Shown: positions 1 through 9,631 of the stretch, piece by piece
Position numbering within the stretch: position 1 is the first letter of the stretch
Layout of the letters: the number at the start of each line of letters is the position of its first letter
Virus record (IMG/VR): IMGVR_UViG_3300006929_000035
Span: 1-41,860 of that record
DNA from: a virus
Reading direction: 5' to 3' (one strand)
DNA: 41,860 nucleotides
Notes under the pieces: model-generated
The model's input: the letters and a program-made list of their open reading frames with translations, nothing else
What the model was told of the DNA's origin: nothing
Database searches by the model: none
Position numbers and translations under genes: made by a program

Positions 1-2408
1 ATGATTCCGGTTCCAGCAGAAGCACCGTCGTAGGCAGTCACTCCCATGACATTACTCACCGTAACGTGATCCTCGTTGATATGGATGAAAGCATCGTCAC
101 ATGCGTCCATGTAAGAGTCGGAAATGTAGCCGCGCGTCGTGCCGTTATCCGACGTTGCGTTCAGGCCATATCGGTCACTGTTATGAACATGAACATTGTG
201 GACTTTCCATACTGCCGTGTTGTAGATATACATAGCATCATAGGAGTTACCCTGCCGCCACAGTGTCTCTACGCCACAATTCATCAACATGAATCCATGC
301 GCTGCGGTTGCCGAAACTGCGTGTCTCGCTGTAGACCCATCAATGACCGTGTTGTAGCCACCGCCATCGAAAGTGCAACTAACTCCGGTAACTACAAGCC
401 CATCCGTTTCCACGCCGTTCTCGCACAGTATTGACGTTTCGTTTGCCGACATTGTGTTGATTCCAACGTGGTCAGAATCCCCGCCTAGTTTCAGTGTTGA
501 GCCAACACCTGACAGAGTGCCATTCCCAGTCCACAAGAAACCGCCCCCGAACTCCACGGTGCAACCTGCACCTGAAATCACCCAAGCCCCTTCAATGATT
601 GCTCCGGGGCCAACTATCACATGACAGTTATCGCCAGAAATCGTCCAGTCACCGTCAAGCGTCGTGGTTCCTTCAATAACTATATAAGCCCCAGCCGTAC
701 TGATCGTTACGTCCTCTGCGTACTCCTGCTGGCCCTTAACGAACAGTGAGTATCCGGTCGTACTCGCATCAAGCGCATCATCCGCAGCTTGGATCGTTGT
801 GTAATCACCACCACTTGCAGCCGCAACAGCATCCCATGTCGCAATACTCAATACTGAACTAGATGCGTTTAGACCTGTACCTGCAAACAAAGTTGCTATG
901 TCAGCAAGGGCTTCTTTTTTAGTAGCGTTACTATCAGTCGCATCCATGAACGGAATGTAGTCACCATTTGCAATAGCGACTTCACTAACTTCGTTAAGGT
1001 CTACAGCAAGGGTCGGTGTTCCACTGTTTCCACCGCCTGACAAACCTGTTCCTGCGGTCACGCCCTCGATGTCACCGCTTGCACCAGCAGCCCAGGAAGG
1101 AAGTCCTGATGCAAGTGTTAATATTTCGCCATCAGAACCTTTACCTAATCGGACATAGTTAGTGCCGTTAGAGTAGAGAATGTCACCCGCAGCATCGGAA
1201 CCTACTGCAAAGCCAGCAGCGAATGTAACCTTCCCGCCGTCAGCTATCGTCATAGATAGATCGCCGTCGGTGTAGTCGATAGTTGCGGTTTCCAAACTAC
1301 CGTTAGTGACGTTCACCCCACCATCGTCTACCGTGAGGACATCCGTACCGTCTACGTCAAAGACCATCTTCCCGTGGTCTGCTGTTCCCGAAGCGGTAGC
1401 TGTAGAAAAATGGACTGCTTCGGCTGTTTTGTTAGTACCACCGTTAAGCACTTCAATTTTTAATGCTTCGGTAGGACTCGTGCCTATGCTGAATGAAGTA
1501 TCTGCATTGTTGGCATCGTGGAAAAGAGTAACGTCACTAAACGTGAGTGCTAGAGCATTAGATACAGACCCTGCTGCCGTTAGCCCTGCAAGGGTTGTGA
1601 CATTAGGCATGGCTGTTATCTCATCGTCGAGATAGGCAGCAAGGGTTTGCACAGTGGTCTGAGCCATAGTGCCACCGTGGTTCATAAGGATGCCATGACC
1701 GTCAGAAACAGTGGTCGTCCCAATACTTGATCCGCCATCAGTCAGGTTCAGTTCCCCGACCGTAGCGCTGATCGTACCGGCACTTGTGTCTGCTGCAAAT
1801 ACTCCGAGATAACCACTCTGGTTTGGCATATAGATAGTGCGGTCTGCATCAGGGTCTACAACCGCTAACGTAGTTTCATTGGTATCACCACCGGCTGTCG
1901 CACCCTCAAAAACTACGGCGTTAGCACCAGCGACAGTACCGTTTACGGTAATAACGTCGTCGCCGTCGCTACCGAGAGTTACATTCCCGTTGAGGACCGT
2001 AGCGCCTGTGACTGTTAGGTCGTCTGCAAACGTAGCGTTACCGTCGGCAACTGCAAATGCCGTTGCCCCATTTGTTCCAGTGATAACTAGCTTTTCTTCG
2101 GAAGCATCCCAAAGAAAATTGTCGCCGGCAGTTCCAGAGTTAAAAGTAACGTCATAACCTGTGCCATCAGAGCCGACCGTAAACGCTGCACCAACAGTTT
2201 GAGCTGCGGTAAAAGTCTGCGCCAAAGCCAAAGATGCAAGCGTATCTGTGCCTGTAATCAGGGGAAGGTTTAAGACACGGTGTGCCCCAATCGCTGCCCC
2301 GGCCAGCGTGTAACGAAATGTGTTGGCGGGATTAAATACACGAAGCCCAGTGTCACGAAATGTGTTTTGAGCTTTGCCGGCTGGGAAAAAATGTGTTGTT
2401 TGAGCCAT
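1..2408 (-). CDS. Tail fibre/spike with C-terminal beta-helix (partial, runs off left edge)
   Basis: An uninterrupted reading frame of 802 codons begins at ATG 2408 and leaves the window at base 1, so the C-terminus is missing. The N-terminal half is rich in Gly, Thr, Ala and Asp with short repeats such as GDILYSNGTNYVRLGKG and TAGTGLSGGGNSGTPTLAVD, a style common in marine phage fibre proteins. From about residue 560 on, regular Val/Ile/Gly-rich turns (TTLDGDWTISGDNCHVIVG, CTVEFGGGFLWTGNGTLSG) look like a right-handed parallel beta-helix of pectate-lyase or tailspike type. The likely role is receptor binding, possibly with polysaccharide depolymerase activity; catalytic residues cannot be assigned. 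It is the last late gene visible, three bases after the 98-residue protein gene. Confidence 0.85.
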   Translation of the reverse strand, partial: MAQTTHFFPAGKAQNTFRDTGLRVFNPANTFRYTLAGAAIGAHRVLNLPLITGTDTLASLALAQTFTAAQTVGAAFTVGSDGTGYDVTFNSGTAGDNFLWDASEEKLVITGTNGATAFAVADGNATFADDLTVTGATVLNGNVTLGSDGDDVITVNGTVAGANAVVFEGATAGGDTNETTLAVVDPDADRTIYMPNQSGYLGVFAADTSAGTISATVGELNLTDGGSSIGTTTVSDGHGILMNHGGTMAQTTVQTLAAYLDDEITAMPNVTTLAGLTAAGSVSNALALTFSDVTLFHDANNADTSFSIGTSPTEALKIEVLNGGTNKTAEAVHFSTATASGTADHGKMVFDVDGTDVLTVDDGGVNVTNGSLETATIDYTDGDLSMTIADGGKVTFAAGFAVGSDAAGDILYSNGTNYVRLGKGSDGEILTLASGLPSWAAGASGDIEGVTAGTGLSGGGNSGTPTLAVDLNEVSEVAIANGDYIPFMDATDSNATKKEALADIATLFAGTGLNASSSVLSIATWDAVAAASGGDYTTIQAADDALDASTTGYSLFVKGQQEYAEDVTISTAGAYIVIEGTTTLDGDWTISGDNCHVIVGPGAIIEGAWVISGAGCTVEFGGGFLWTGNGTLSGVGSTLKLGGDSDHVGINTMSANETSILCENGVETDGLVVTGVSCTFDGGGYNTVIDGSTARHAVSATAAHGFMLMNCGVETLWRQGNSYDAMYIYNTAVWKVHNVHVHNSDRYGLNATSDNGTTRGYISDSYMDACDDAFIHINEDHVTVSNVMGVTAYDGASAGTGI

Positions 2409-2411
2409 GTG

Positions 2412-2708
2412 TTAAGCCGCCGTAGAGTAAATTGCGTCAACGCGGTCGCCATTAGTGCCACCGTCGTAGAACAGTTTGGTCATGTCGATGCCATCAGTGT
2501 CTGTAATCGTTACAGCTTCTCCTGGATTTAATCGAAACCGTGCAGCCGTAGCACTGACGTTAGAGTCTCCTATGTAAATAGGACTCGTATTATCATCATC
2601 CGCTTTGATCGTCACCGACGTGATGTTCGTTGGGCCAGATGCGTCAAGCGCCTCGGCCGTACCGTTAGACGTTAGGGTGTCGGTAGCGCCTTTAATTACA
2701 TTTGCCAT
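2412..2708 (-). CDS. Small virion-associated protein, paralogue of a domain in the upstream 1072-residue protein
   Basis: 98 residues starting MANVIKG. The ATG overlaps the stop of the preceding gene by one base (TAATG), so I prefer it to an ATG three codons upstream that lies inside the neighbour. The body (VTIKADDDNTSPIYIGDSNV, then NPGEAVTITDTDGID and NGDRVDAIY) aligns along its whole length with residues about 612-697 of the 1072-residue protein (VTIKGDDDNVGVIYIGDSSV, QPGEQVRIEDTDGIA, NNDRVDIFY). Small beta-sandwich proteins of this kind occur in phage structural operons. The role is probably fibre- or capsid-associated; the biochemical function is unknown. Confidence 0.8.
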   Translation of the reverse strand: MANVIKGATDTLTSNGTAEALDASGPTNITSVTIKADDDNTSPIYIGDSNVSATAARFRLNPGEAVTITDTDGIDMTKLFYDGGTNGDRVDAIYSTAA

Positions 2709-5700
2709 TAGGTCCAATTCTCCGATTCAGGTACTTTGAAGCACCGTATTCGAGCTGACTCCACAGTTCTTACTGTGTTGCTGCCATAATCCAAAACATC
2801 TTCACGTACGAATCCCTCGTCAGGCAGCATGTTCACTTGCACAGCCGTCCCATCACGATCGTACAAAGTAGTAGTCCAGCCCGGCGTTTTCATTGCATTT
2901 AGAGCTGCAACGAGATTCGCTTTAAGTGTGTTTACACGTCCTAACCGATTTGGAACTCCATCTCCCAGGACTACGGTGAAGTCGTACAGATCCAGGGAAG
3001 TCGGACGAACTGTTCCAAGTACATTTATAGATTGAAGTTCAAGACCCATCGTTTCATCCGTGGTAAGAAACTCGACCTGGATTTTGATGCGTTCCGACAC
3101 CACATTCGTGATCCCTGTCTTTTTGAAATACAACGATTGCGAAGGGCTTACATTGGCTGTCCCGTTACCTGTCCCACCTAGTTCAACGAAACCATTGCCG
3201 TCGTCAATGTCGTAATACACTTTGACCGCACGACCACCAGAACCCATTGCCACGTTTTCCTCGTTTGAGGTAACAATGTCAATCTGTTGCCATTGCGTTT
3301 GCCAACCTGGATAGCGCGCTATCCAGCCGGTCGTAAGTTTCTGTCCTGTCCCGAACTTATATGCACCACCTTGTCCTACAGGATTGGCGCTGCGAGTGAG
3401 TGTGACATACCCAACTTTATTGTCCTCATCTTCATCTCCTGCTGCGCCTGTGTAATGCACTCGTATAGAAACTTTATCAATAGACGCTGTAGCAGTTGTG
3501 CCATCACGCCACGCTTTAGCTTGTATGCGCACACCAAAGTTAGTTGCGTTTATTTGGGCGTTTGTTGGAGTGACTCCCCACTTATCCGTAGAACTGCCAT
3601 AGGTAGCTACTGTGTCGGAAGAAGGCCATTCGTCCCCTGACGACGTAGCAGCTTTATTGTCTCCAGCAGCAGAACCATTAACGATAAGCTGCACGGTTTG
3701 ATCTCTGACAAACCCAACACGTCCAAAAGACGCTTTTCGTTCTATCAACACTTCAAACCCTGTTGTCGTAGCGCCGGCAGGAATAGCTAGATCGTCAAAT
3801 CCTGTAACGTCGAGATGATCCGAGCTTTCAACTCCAAACGATTGATAAAAGATATCTACTCGATCGTTGTTGTTTGCCGCATCTGCCCACAGTTCGGAAA
3901 GCGCTATCCCGTCCGTATCCTCTATTCGCACCTGTTCTCCAGGCTGTACAGAAATACCATTTGCAGCGCTTACACTCGAATCGCCGATGTAAATGACGCC
4001 GACGTTATCGTCGTCACCTTTGATCGTCACCGCAGTTACCTGGGGAGCTGTGCCATCAATTTGTTCTGCTGTTCCTGCGGCGTTGATTACTTGCGTAGAA
4101 GATTCAGGAGATCCTCCTCCGACAGAAATAGGGAACACGGCATACACGTCGTCTGCTACAAGCGTATTTGCAGGAGTAGTCCACGCAATTCCACTGGCAT
4201 CTGTATTAGATCCTGTGCCGCCTGATAATTGCTCACGAGCTGTGTCTAATGACCCAAGAGATCTGCCAGAAAAATACAAACGTGGGTCTGTGTTTCCGTG
4301 AACTTTAGTGACCCAGGCATCTTTGACTTCGCCCATGTTAATTTCAGCTAAGTCATGCCAGGTGTAGACGTTTGCCGTAATCCGCTTGCCTTTCAACAAG
4401 AAACTTTTTGACGATTCTGTTTCAGAAGCGTTGGTAATAAACACGTATAAGTAGGAACCGCTACCAGCAATAGCTGTGGGCCTACCGCCGTATCGTTGAT
4501 ACACAGATCCGTTCTCGGACGGTCCGATTGGGAAAATGCTGTTTTGTTCAATTACAGCAAGCGTGTGGTCCTGAATAGGAACGTACATCTGGTTGTAATA
4601 ATCACGAGCTCCAGCTCCCATGTGTGCCATAGGAGTCTTTGCTAACCACGGCGTCAGGTTTGTTGCGCGTCCGTTAGATTCAAGCGTGTACACGCCCTCC
4701 TCTTTGAAGATGTAAAGGACGTTAGCAATTACTTCCATGCCCGTAATGTTGTGGTCAGAGTCCCCAATAATGTATTCCGACCAGGTTCCTGCGGTGCGTG
4801 GGTTAGCACTAGCAGCTATTTTATTTGGTTTAAGACCTTTCCAAAGAACAGGAACACCGAATGTGTTTATCGTTTGCGCAAAGAAATGCGCGTATCGTTG
4901 ATCTCCAGATGAAAATCCGTTAGCTGTCCACGATCTTCCGTCAGTAGAGTGTTCCCACGTAGTAGACCCACCCATTCCGATGTAGTAGCGGTCCTCAAAC
5001 AACAACATGTCAGAGTCCACAACGGCTGGGTGAATGTCTTTGTTTACCCACAATCCTGTAGCTGGGGTGAGCTCGAAGGTACTAGCAGAACTGTTGACGT
5101 GCAGCTTGCCGTCAATTTCACCGAATGTTTTTCCTGGGCCTCGCAGACTTGTTATTGAAAACATCGGACCGTCGGCCGGGTCCCAATCGAAATAACAGTA
5201 ATCGTTTGTAGCTGGTTGAAGATCTAGGTTTAACGTAGAAAGAGCTGCGCTTGAACGCAGCGTGGCCGAAAGTAAAACCCACTGATCTTTTAATGTCGTC
5301 GTGTCTGTTGCACCAGAAGATCCATCATCTATCTGTAATGTTGGTGCACCTTCGCCTGTAGGCACGTACACGCGCACTTGGAAAGTGACGTTCATGGAAG
5401 AAAAACTGGCGGCTGTTGGCGCTTGTCGAATACCGTGATTAGACCCGGCAGACGTGACTTTTGCCGAATAATCACCAGCGTACTTAATGCCAGTCTCTCG
5501 GTTCGTAGTTTCGCCACCGTTAATTTTTGACCACGTGGTCAAGGTTGTGGCATTACCCCACGTTTCAAAATCAGCGTTAGCTAGAACTTCCGAAGAAGAT
5601 ACATATTTCGGCTGTGGTCCAGGAATTGCAGCTCCTTCAAAGCTAGTGTCAACTCCTTCGGACAGACCTGCACGCTTTGATCCCTCAATGTGGTTCTTTT

Positions 5701-5926
5701 CACCAATTCCAAGAGTCCAGTCTGTAATTTTATAAACAGTCCTGATCTCTGGAGGGAATGTTTCATGGCCTGCTGCACCAGTTGGTGCAGACGTAGGTAA
5801 CAACGAGATAGTTCGTTGTGAAAATAAAGCTCCGCCGTCCTCTCGCCTAACCAAAGACATGCCAACATCATCGGTGTAGCCGGGCGGCAGTATGCTGAGA
5901 TCGGCAGAAGTACCACCTTTGGCCAT
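2708..5926 (-). CDS. Large multidomain tail/baseplate protein
   Basis: 1072 residues. Regions visible: an N-terminal segment (1-110); a beta-sandwich resembling a carbohydrate-binding module at about 115-245 (NADFETWGN, FQVRVYVP, LQIDDGSSG); a beta-propeller-like stretch at about 260-600 with Trp/Tyr-rich repeats (YYIGMGGSTTWEHSTDGRSW, LYIFKEEGVYTLESNG); an inserted copy of the small domain encoded next door (about 612-697); and beta-rich C-terminal domains. It starts at an ATG overlapping the previous stop (TAATG) and ends by overlapping the next ATG in the same way. Position between capsid and fibre genes suggests a tail hub, needle or fibre-bearing component. No enzyme motif is evident. 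Confidence 0.75.
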   Translation of the reverse strand: MAKGGTSADLSILPPGYTDDVGMSLVRREDGGALFSQRTISLLPTSAPTGAAGHETFPPEIRTVYKITDWTLGIGEKNHIEGSKRAGLSEGVDTSFEGAAIPGPQPKYVSSSEVLANADFETWGNATTLTTWSKINGGETTNRETGIKYAGDYSAKVTSAGSNHGIRQAPTAASFSSMNVTFQVRVYVPTGEGAPTLQIDDGSSGATDTTTLKDQWVLLSATLRSSAALSTLNLDLQPATNDYCYFDWDPADGPMFSITSLRGPGKTFGEIDGKLHVNSSASTFELTPATGLWVNKDIHPAVVDSDMLLFEDRYYIGMGGSTTWEHSTDGRSWTANGFSSGDQRYAHFFAQTINTFGVPVLWKGLKPNKIAASANPRTAGTWSEYIIGDSDHNITGMEVIANVLYIFKEEGVYTLESNGRATNLTPWLAKTPMAHMGAGARDYYNQMYVPIQDHTLAVIEQNSIFPIGPSENGSVYQRYGGRPTAIAGSGSYLYVFITNASETESSKSFLLKGKRITANVYTWHDLAEINMGEVKDAWVTKVHGNTDPRLYFSGRSLGSLDTAREQLSGGTGSNTDASGIAWTTPANTLVADDVYAVFPISVGGGSPESSTQVINAAGTAEQIDGTAPQVTAVTIKGDDDNVGVIYIGDSSVSAANGISVQPGEQVRIEDTDGIALSELWADAANNNDRVDIFYQSFGVESSDHLDVTGFDDLAIPAGATTTGFEVLIERKASFGRVGFVRDQTVQLIVNGSAAGDNKAATSSGDEWPSSDTVATYGSSTDKWGVTPTNAQINATNFGVRIQAKAWRDGTTATASIDKVSIRVHYTGAAGDEDEDNKVGYVTLTRSANPVGQGGAYKFGTGQKLTTGWIARYPGWQTQWQQIDIVTSNEENVAMGSGGRAVKVYYDIDDGNGFVELGGTGNGTANVSPSQSLYFKKTGITNVVSERIKIQVEFLTTDETMGLELQSINVLGTVRPTSLDLYDFTVVLGDGVPNRLGRVNTLKANLVAALNAMKTPGWTTTLYDRDGTAVQVNMLPDEGFVREDVLDYGSNTVRTVESARIRCFKVPESENWT

Positions 5927-7338
5927 TAGTCAATCACCGATCTGACATGTGCGTGACGTGACATAGAACTGGCAGACGTAAGTTGCGGGCGATGTCTTGC
6001 GACTGGACGCGGCATCCTAAACCCCGGTTCTCTCAGCTTGTTATCGGCTATTGCATCCCAGTCGGAAGCGAACAACAGGTACAAATTAGTTGCTCCACCG
6101 CCTGGTTGGTTAGCCATGCTTCGAGAAATATCTGCCAGTGTTCTGGAGTAAAGAGCTTCTAAATGTTCACCTTCAATTTCATAACCATCTGATTCAGAAC
6201 TGGCTTCTGTAAGGTAATCAATGCCCTCAAACGTCATTAGAGCTTCGTTAGTAGGAGCGTAATCTAAGACGATTTCATTGCCGACGCTGACTGTCCCAGC
6301 AGCGTTTACGGATGGAGAACGTGACTCCATGTGCCAACCGTGTATTTCAGAGGGCTCCTCGACGAACGTAGGCCAGTTAGCAGCCATTTGTTTAACGGCG
6401 ACAGGACCACGTTTGAAACGCCCAGGTATCAGTGGAATACGAAGTTGATCGGGTCCACCTGTAGTCCACACGGGACCAATTTGCACTGTGCCACCTGCGG
6501 CAGCATGAATCCTGAATTGAATAGGAGCTCCAGGTCGTCCTACTACCATAGAGCGTGTGGCTGTAACAATTTCTTGCCACGTGCTATCTCCATTGTGTTG
6601 CACGGTAGAGCCATCGCCGGCACCGTCAGAAATGCTGACGCCTCCTACCGATGAAGATGTGCAGCGCATCATGGCGTGAAAAACAACGTCTTTACCAGCA
6701 AGCTCATTAAGTAATGCCGGGTTGTCAGGCGTGTTGTAAATGTACCGAGCTCCTCCAGCATCAGCCGTAAGGGTGACTCCCCATTGACCGTAGTAGGGCT
6801 CGGTCAGTTTGGCGACTGTAGCCGCAGCGTTGCTTTTAGACCACCACAGCGGAACCGTGTCAGAATCCCAGTAGTCCCACATACCGTTCCACGCTCGACT
6901 TCCACCAATGTGATGGGCTTGTCGGTACGCAAACAGTTCTGGATATAGCCCTACAGCAGCGCTGTTAAGCGCAGAGCGCAATGTCTCAGGGTGTATTGGA
7001 CTCAGGTAGGCAGTTACGCCGTTGGCTACCTGTGCGCTAAAAGGCTCACGGACAGTGACAAGAGTGTTGCCTAGTCCGTCGTTAGAATCGAACTCAATTA
7101 CAAGACGAGCTTCGAGCGCTCCTGTAGCACTTGATAAAGGACCGTTTGGAAGCACGATCCAGTGAGTATCTTCAAAAAAATCGTCTGGATAGTTGCCAAG
7201 CGCATTTATGTATGCAGTTGTAGCACCTGTGTTTCCAGCAGCGGACGTTTTTTGGTCTGCTGAAAGACGCGGAAAGATCGCCTCGACCTTTCTAAGTGCC
7301 CCTACTCGGGCGTTGGCAAGAGTGGTAACACCGGGCAC
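5926..7338 (-). CDS. Putative head-tail or tail structural protein
   Basis: 470 residues starting with GTG (7338) behind a GAGGAG ribosome site. The N-terminal third (residues 1-170) is mixed alpha/beta. Residues about 185-305 look like a jelly-roll, carbohydrate-binding-type sandwich (YYGQWGVTLTADAGGARY, ELAGKDVVFHAMMRCTSSS, DSTWQEIVTATRSMVVG). The C-terminus is helical and ends in a basic, His-rich tail. It sits between the head-decoration genes and the 1072-residue tail protein and is joined to the latter by TAATG. A connector or tail-tubular role is plausible from position only. No family is recognised with certainty. Confidence 0.65.
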   Translation of the reverse strand: MPGVTTLANARVGALRKVEAIFPRLSADQKTSAAGNTGATTAYINALGNYPDDFFEDTHWIVLPNGPLSSATGALEARLVIEFDSNDGLGNTLVTVREPFSAQVANGVTAYLSPIHPETLRSALNSAAVGLYPELFAYRQAHHIGGSRAWNGMWDYWDSDTVPLWWSKSNAAATVAKLTEPYYGQWGVTLTADAGGARYIYNTPDNPALLNELAGKDVVFHAMMRCTSSSVGGVSISDGAGDGSTVQHNGDSTWQEIVTATRSMVVGRPGAPIQFRIHAAAGGTVQIGPVWTTGGPDQLRIPLIPGRFKRGPVAVKQMAANWPTFVEEPSEIHGWHMESRSPSVNAAGTVSVGNEIVLDYAPTNEALMTFEGIDYLTEASSESDGYEIEGEHLEALYSRTLADISRSMANQPGGGATNLYLLFASDWDAIADNKLREPGFRMPRPVARHRPQLTSASSMSRHAHVRSVID

Positions 7339-7361
7339 AGCGTCTCCTCATAAGTAGAGGG
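7336..7361 (-). promoter_or_regulatory. GTG start with ribosome site beside a weak dyad
   Basis: Read on the minus strand, the leader is CCCCTCTACTTATGAGGAG and then acgctGTG. GAGG pairs with CCTC across a 7-base loop, so the ribosome site can lie in a short stem. The major capsid gene leader has a closely similar arrangement. The stem is only four pairs here, so regulation is speculative. Confidence 0.35.
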
Positions 7362-7420
7362 GTAGCCCGGCCGCCGTAATGAGGAGGGAACGACCGAACT
7401 ACCCCGCAGATCTAGTGTGG

Positions 7421-7744
7421 CTAAAACTCGCTGTCGTACCCGAAGTACACCACGTCCATCGTCTGATCTCCGCCAGTGGCAAAGATCTTCGTTCGAGGGA
7501 TGTCCTGGTGCTCAAGTACAAACGGCTCACTTGCCGCAATCGCATGCCCAAACGAGGCGGTGGGAGTGCCCGTAGGGTGATGCGTAAGAATGGCCGACGG
7601 CAAACACAGGATCATCGTTGTCCCGCTAGGGATCGTTGCTCCACAGGTTGCCAGCGTTTCTGCGGCCGCACCAATAGTGAGGCGTTCAAAACTCTTGACC
7701 ATTCCGTTGATCTGAATTTTTGTTTTAAGTTTTGTTGCTGCCAT
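7421..7744 (-). CDS. Small structural protein, function unknown
   Basis: 107 residues starting MAATKLKTKI, ATG preceded by GAGGAGcgac. It is predicted beta-rich, with a short basic N-terminus and segments such as IPSGTTMILCLPSAIL and TMDVVYFGYDSEF. It lies 16 bases after the decoration-protein gene and 82 bases before the 470-residue gene. In phage head modules this position often holds a head-completion, decoration or tail-adaptor protein, but nothing in the sequence decides between them. Confidence 0.65.
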   Translation of the reverse strand: MAATKLKTKIQINGMVKSFERLTIGAAAETLATCGATIPSGTTMILCLPSAILTHHPTGTPTASFGHAIAASEPFVLEHQDIPRTKIFATGGDQTMDVVYFGYDSEF

Positions 7745-7760
7745 GTCGCTCCTCTACGCG

Positions 7761-8606
7761 TTAAGCGACCTCGAATACCATGTAGCCACCGAAGATGATG
7801 CTGATATCCGTACCACTGTCGTCTTTAGTGGCCTTAAGGCCGAGCGCAGCACCTGGGCGGATGATACTCGTAGCGTCAAACGCCGAAGTGATGTCCGTCT
7901 CCTGCATTTCGTCGGCAGCGCTGCCCTCGGCGGCGCTGTTCGTGAATGAGGCATCGGCCGTCACGGCGTCGTGCTGGGCACCGTCGATCGCTGAGCCGAC
8001 CGTAAGGTCAAACGTCGGCGTACCGCTGGTTGCCTCTGCGGCCAGGTAGAACGCGGCTTTCTCCAACCGAAGTGCGTTTTCGGGCACGACGGCGAAGAAT
8101 GTCGCTACTTCGTTCTGTGCGTCGACGGTGGCACCAGCGAAGTTACCGCTGTCCAGAAGCGCGTTCGCTGACGTTGCGTACTGGAGAACGATCGGAACGT
8201 GCACGTAGCTCGAAGGCCGAATGACTCGTTCGCAAATCTTCGTGGTAAGCGCCTCACCAAGCGGCTGCTTGAGCGCTGCGGCCGTGGTCGGTCGAGTGTG
8301 CGTTATGGCCCCGGCTGTTTCCGAAAGCCATTCGGCATCACCTGCTGTAAACGGAGCATCTTCGTCAATGACGTAGACGTGCCGAGACACATTCAAACGC
8401 TGCGTTAGGTCCTGTGCTGAGTCAACGTCGTTGAGAGCAAAACCTTGCGCTGGCTTGGTTGCGTCGCTCGCATCTGCGAGAGCCCAGGACGTACCGTTAT
8501 GCCAAACAGCATCGCCCTTTTTAATCTCCGTGCTTGCTGTCACGGTGCCCATGTCAGGGCCTCCGAGAACAGGTCCGCTCTTGTGGATCACCTCTAGTTC
8601 AGCCAT
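7761..8606 (-). CDS. Putative capsid decoration/head protein
   Basis: 281 residues from ATG 8606, preceded by GGGAG. The N-terminal segment (GDAVWHNGTSWALADASD, then KPAQGFALNDVD) is typical of the small beta-barrel head-decoration proteins encoded next to phage capsid genes. The C-terminal half (TPTFDLTVGSAIDG, ALGLKATKDDSGTDISIIF) is a second beta-rich domain. It follows the major capsid gene directly, which supports a capsid-surface or stabilising role. Alternative: a minor head or fibre-like protein with a decoration-like N-domain. Confidence 0.65.
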   Translation of the reverse strand: MAELEVIHKSGPVLGGPDMGTVTASTEIKKGDAVWHNGTSWALADASDATKPAQGFALNDVDSAQDLTQRLNVSRHVYVIDEDAPFTAGDAEWLSETAGAITHTRPTTAAALKQPLGEALTTKICERVIRPSSYVHVPIVLQYATSANALLDSGNFAGATVDAQNEVATFFAVVPENALRLEKAAFYLAAEATSGTPTFDLTVGSAIDGAQHDAVTADASFTNSAAEGSAADEMQETDITSAFDATSIIRPGAALGLKATKDDSGTDISIIFGGYMVFEVA

Positions 8607-8656
8607 GTGCTTCTCCCGCCCTGGTTCAAATCAACTCAGGGTCTCGTGAAGGTTTG

Positions 8657-9601
8657 TTAGGCGGCGGAGTCAATGCCCCCGAGTGCGCCGATTGAAAACA
8701 CCGAGTACAACGCAGATCCTGGATAGGAAATCATGCGGTATACACGAGCGTCTTTGTTTTTGCGGATGCCCAGGTCTTGTAGAGTCGCATCCCAAAACTC
8801 TCCGCCGTGCAGAAGGGTGTAACCCTCTGAGGCTTCTCCGGTTTTGACCCCAACGATTGTCGTTGCCGTGGAGCTACTCCAGGTTGACGAGTCGTTGTAG
8901 GTTTCGGAATCGGAAAACCATTCGGAAATAGAAATCGGCAGATCGTCAAACGTACGAATACGTCGGCCGAACTGGTTGATCTCTGGAAGCGTTATGCCGC
9001 CACCGGCTGCGTAGGCCAGAGCAGTCAGCTTGCGCCGCATGGTTTTGTTCATCGCAAGGAAATCAGGAAGGCCAGGTTTGATGTCGTCGACCATTACCCG
9101 AAGGCGAGCGATCGTAAGCTCGGTCTCAGCGGTGCCGGGACCATCAAGTGCTCCATCATCCATTGCCCGCATGCGAGTGTTGGCCTGCGCCTTACGAATA
9201 AGACCGTCAAACTCGTTTCCGTTGCGGTTGTTGTCGCCGTTGACAATGGCCCATTCGAGCTTGCGGGCGTATTCCTTTGCCATGCGACTGTGAAGTGCAA
9301 CCCGAGGATCTGTTCCGATCGCAAGAGTCTGCGTTTTGAGGTTCAGATCGCTCTGAACGTACAAAGTCCGCAGGGCTTCCGTGACCGTCGTGAACTCGGG
9401 GTCCGTGCTAGAAAGCTCGGATGCGTCGCCGGTAAAGTCGACGACAGGGTTCACAGATTCCCGATCGAAGTCCAGGTTGTTACCTGCAACCTTTTTAAGC
9501 CCTACTCGGCTTGCAAGGTCTGATTCCGTCAGGATTGCTGTAAACAACCCAACCTGAAACATGTTCTGGCTGAGCTTTTGGTACTCGGTAAACGTAGACA
9601 T
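8657..9601 (-). CDS. Major capsid protein (HK97-type fold expected)
   Basis: 314 residues starting MSTFTEYQKLSQNMFQVGLF. Supporting features: a long helix with a conserved-looking segment (ALHSRMAKEYARKLEWAIVNGD) like the spine helix and surrounding region of HK97-type capsids, a P-domain-like DFLAMNKTMRRKLTAL followed by ITLPEINQFGRRIRTFDDLPI (recalling 'fyGipiv.D.lp' strands), and a C-terminal GGIDSAA. It is immediately downstream of a typical scaffold gene, which is the strongest context evidence. It probably builds the icosahedral shell together with the scaffold and decoration proteins. Confidence 0.85.
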   Translation of the reverse strand: MSTFTEYQKLSQNMFQVGLFTAILTESDLASRVGLKKVAGNNLDFDRESVNPVVDFTGDASELSSTDPEFTTVTEALRTLYVQSDLNLKTQTLAIGTDPRVALHSRMAKEYARKLEWAIVNGDNNRNGNEFDGLIRKAQANTRMRAMDDGALDGPGTAETELTIARLRVMVDDIKPGLPDFLAMNKTMRRKLTALAYAAGGGITLPEINQFGRRIRTFDDLPISISEWFSDSETYNDSSTWSSSTATTIVGVKTGEASEGYTLLHGGEFWDATLQDLGIRKNKDARVYRMISYPGSALYSVFSIGALGGIDSAA

Positions 9602-9610
9602 GCTACGTAA

Positions 9611-9631
9611 CGCTCCTCTTTATGAGAGGGG
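9611..9631 (-). promoter_or_regulatory. Hairpin containing the ribosome site of the capsid gene
   Basis: On the minus strand the leader reads CCCCTCTCATAAAGAGGAGCG. CCTCT pairs with AGAGG across a five-base loop, and the GAGGAG ribosome site lies in the 3' arm. It lies 10 bases before the capsid ATG. The stem could tune or gate translation of the most abundant virion protein; this is inference from base pairing only. Confidence 0.45.

Noticed and set aside
66-2157. Several plus-strand frames of 60-125 codons across the left end
   Set aside because: They lie antisense to one continuous 802-codon minus-strand fibre frame, lack ribosome sites, and have Ser/Pro/Val-rich compositions typical of reverse reading of Gly/Thr/Asp-rich genes.
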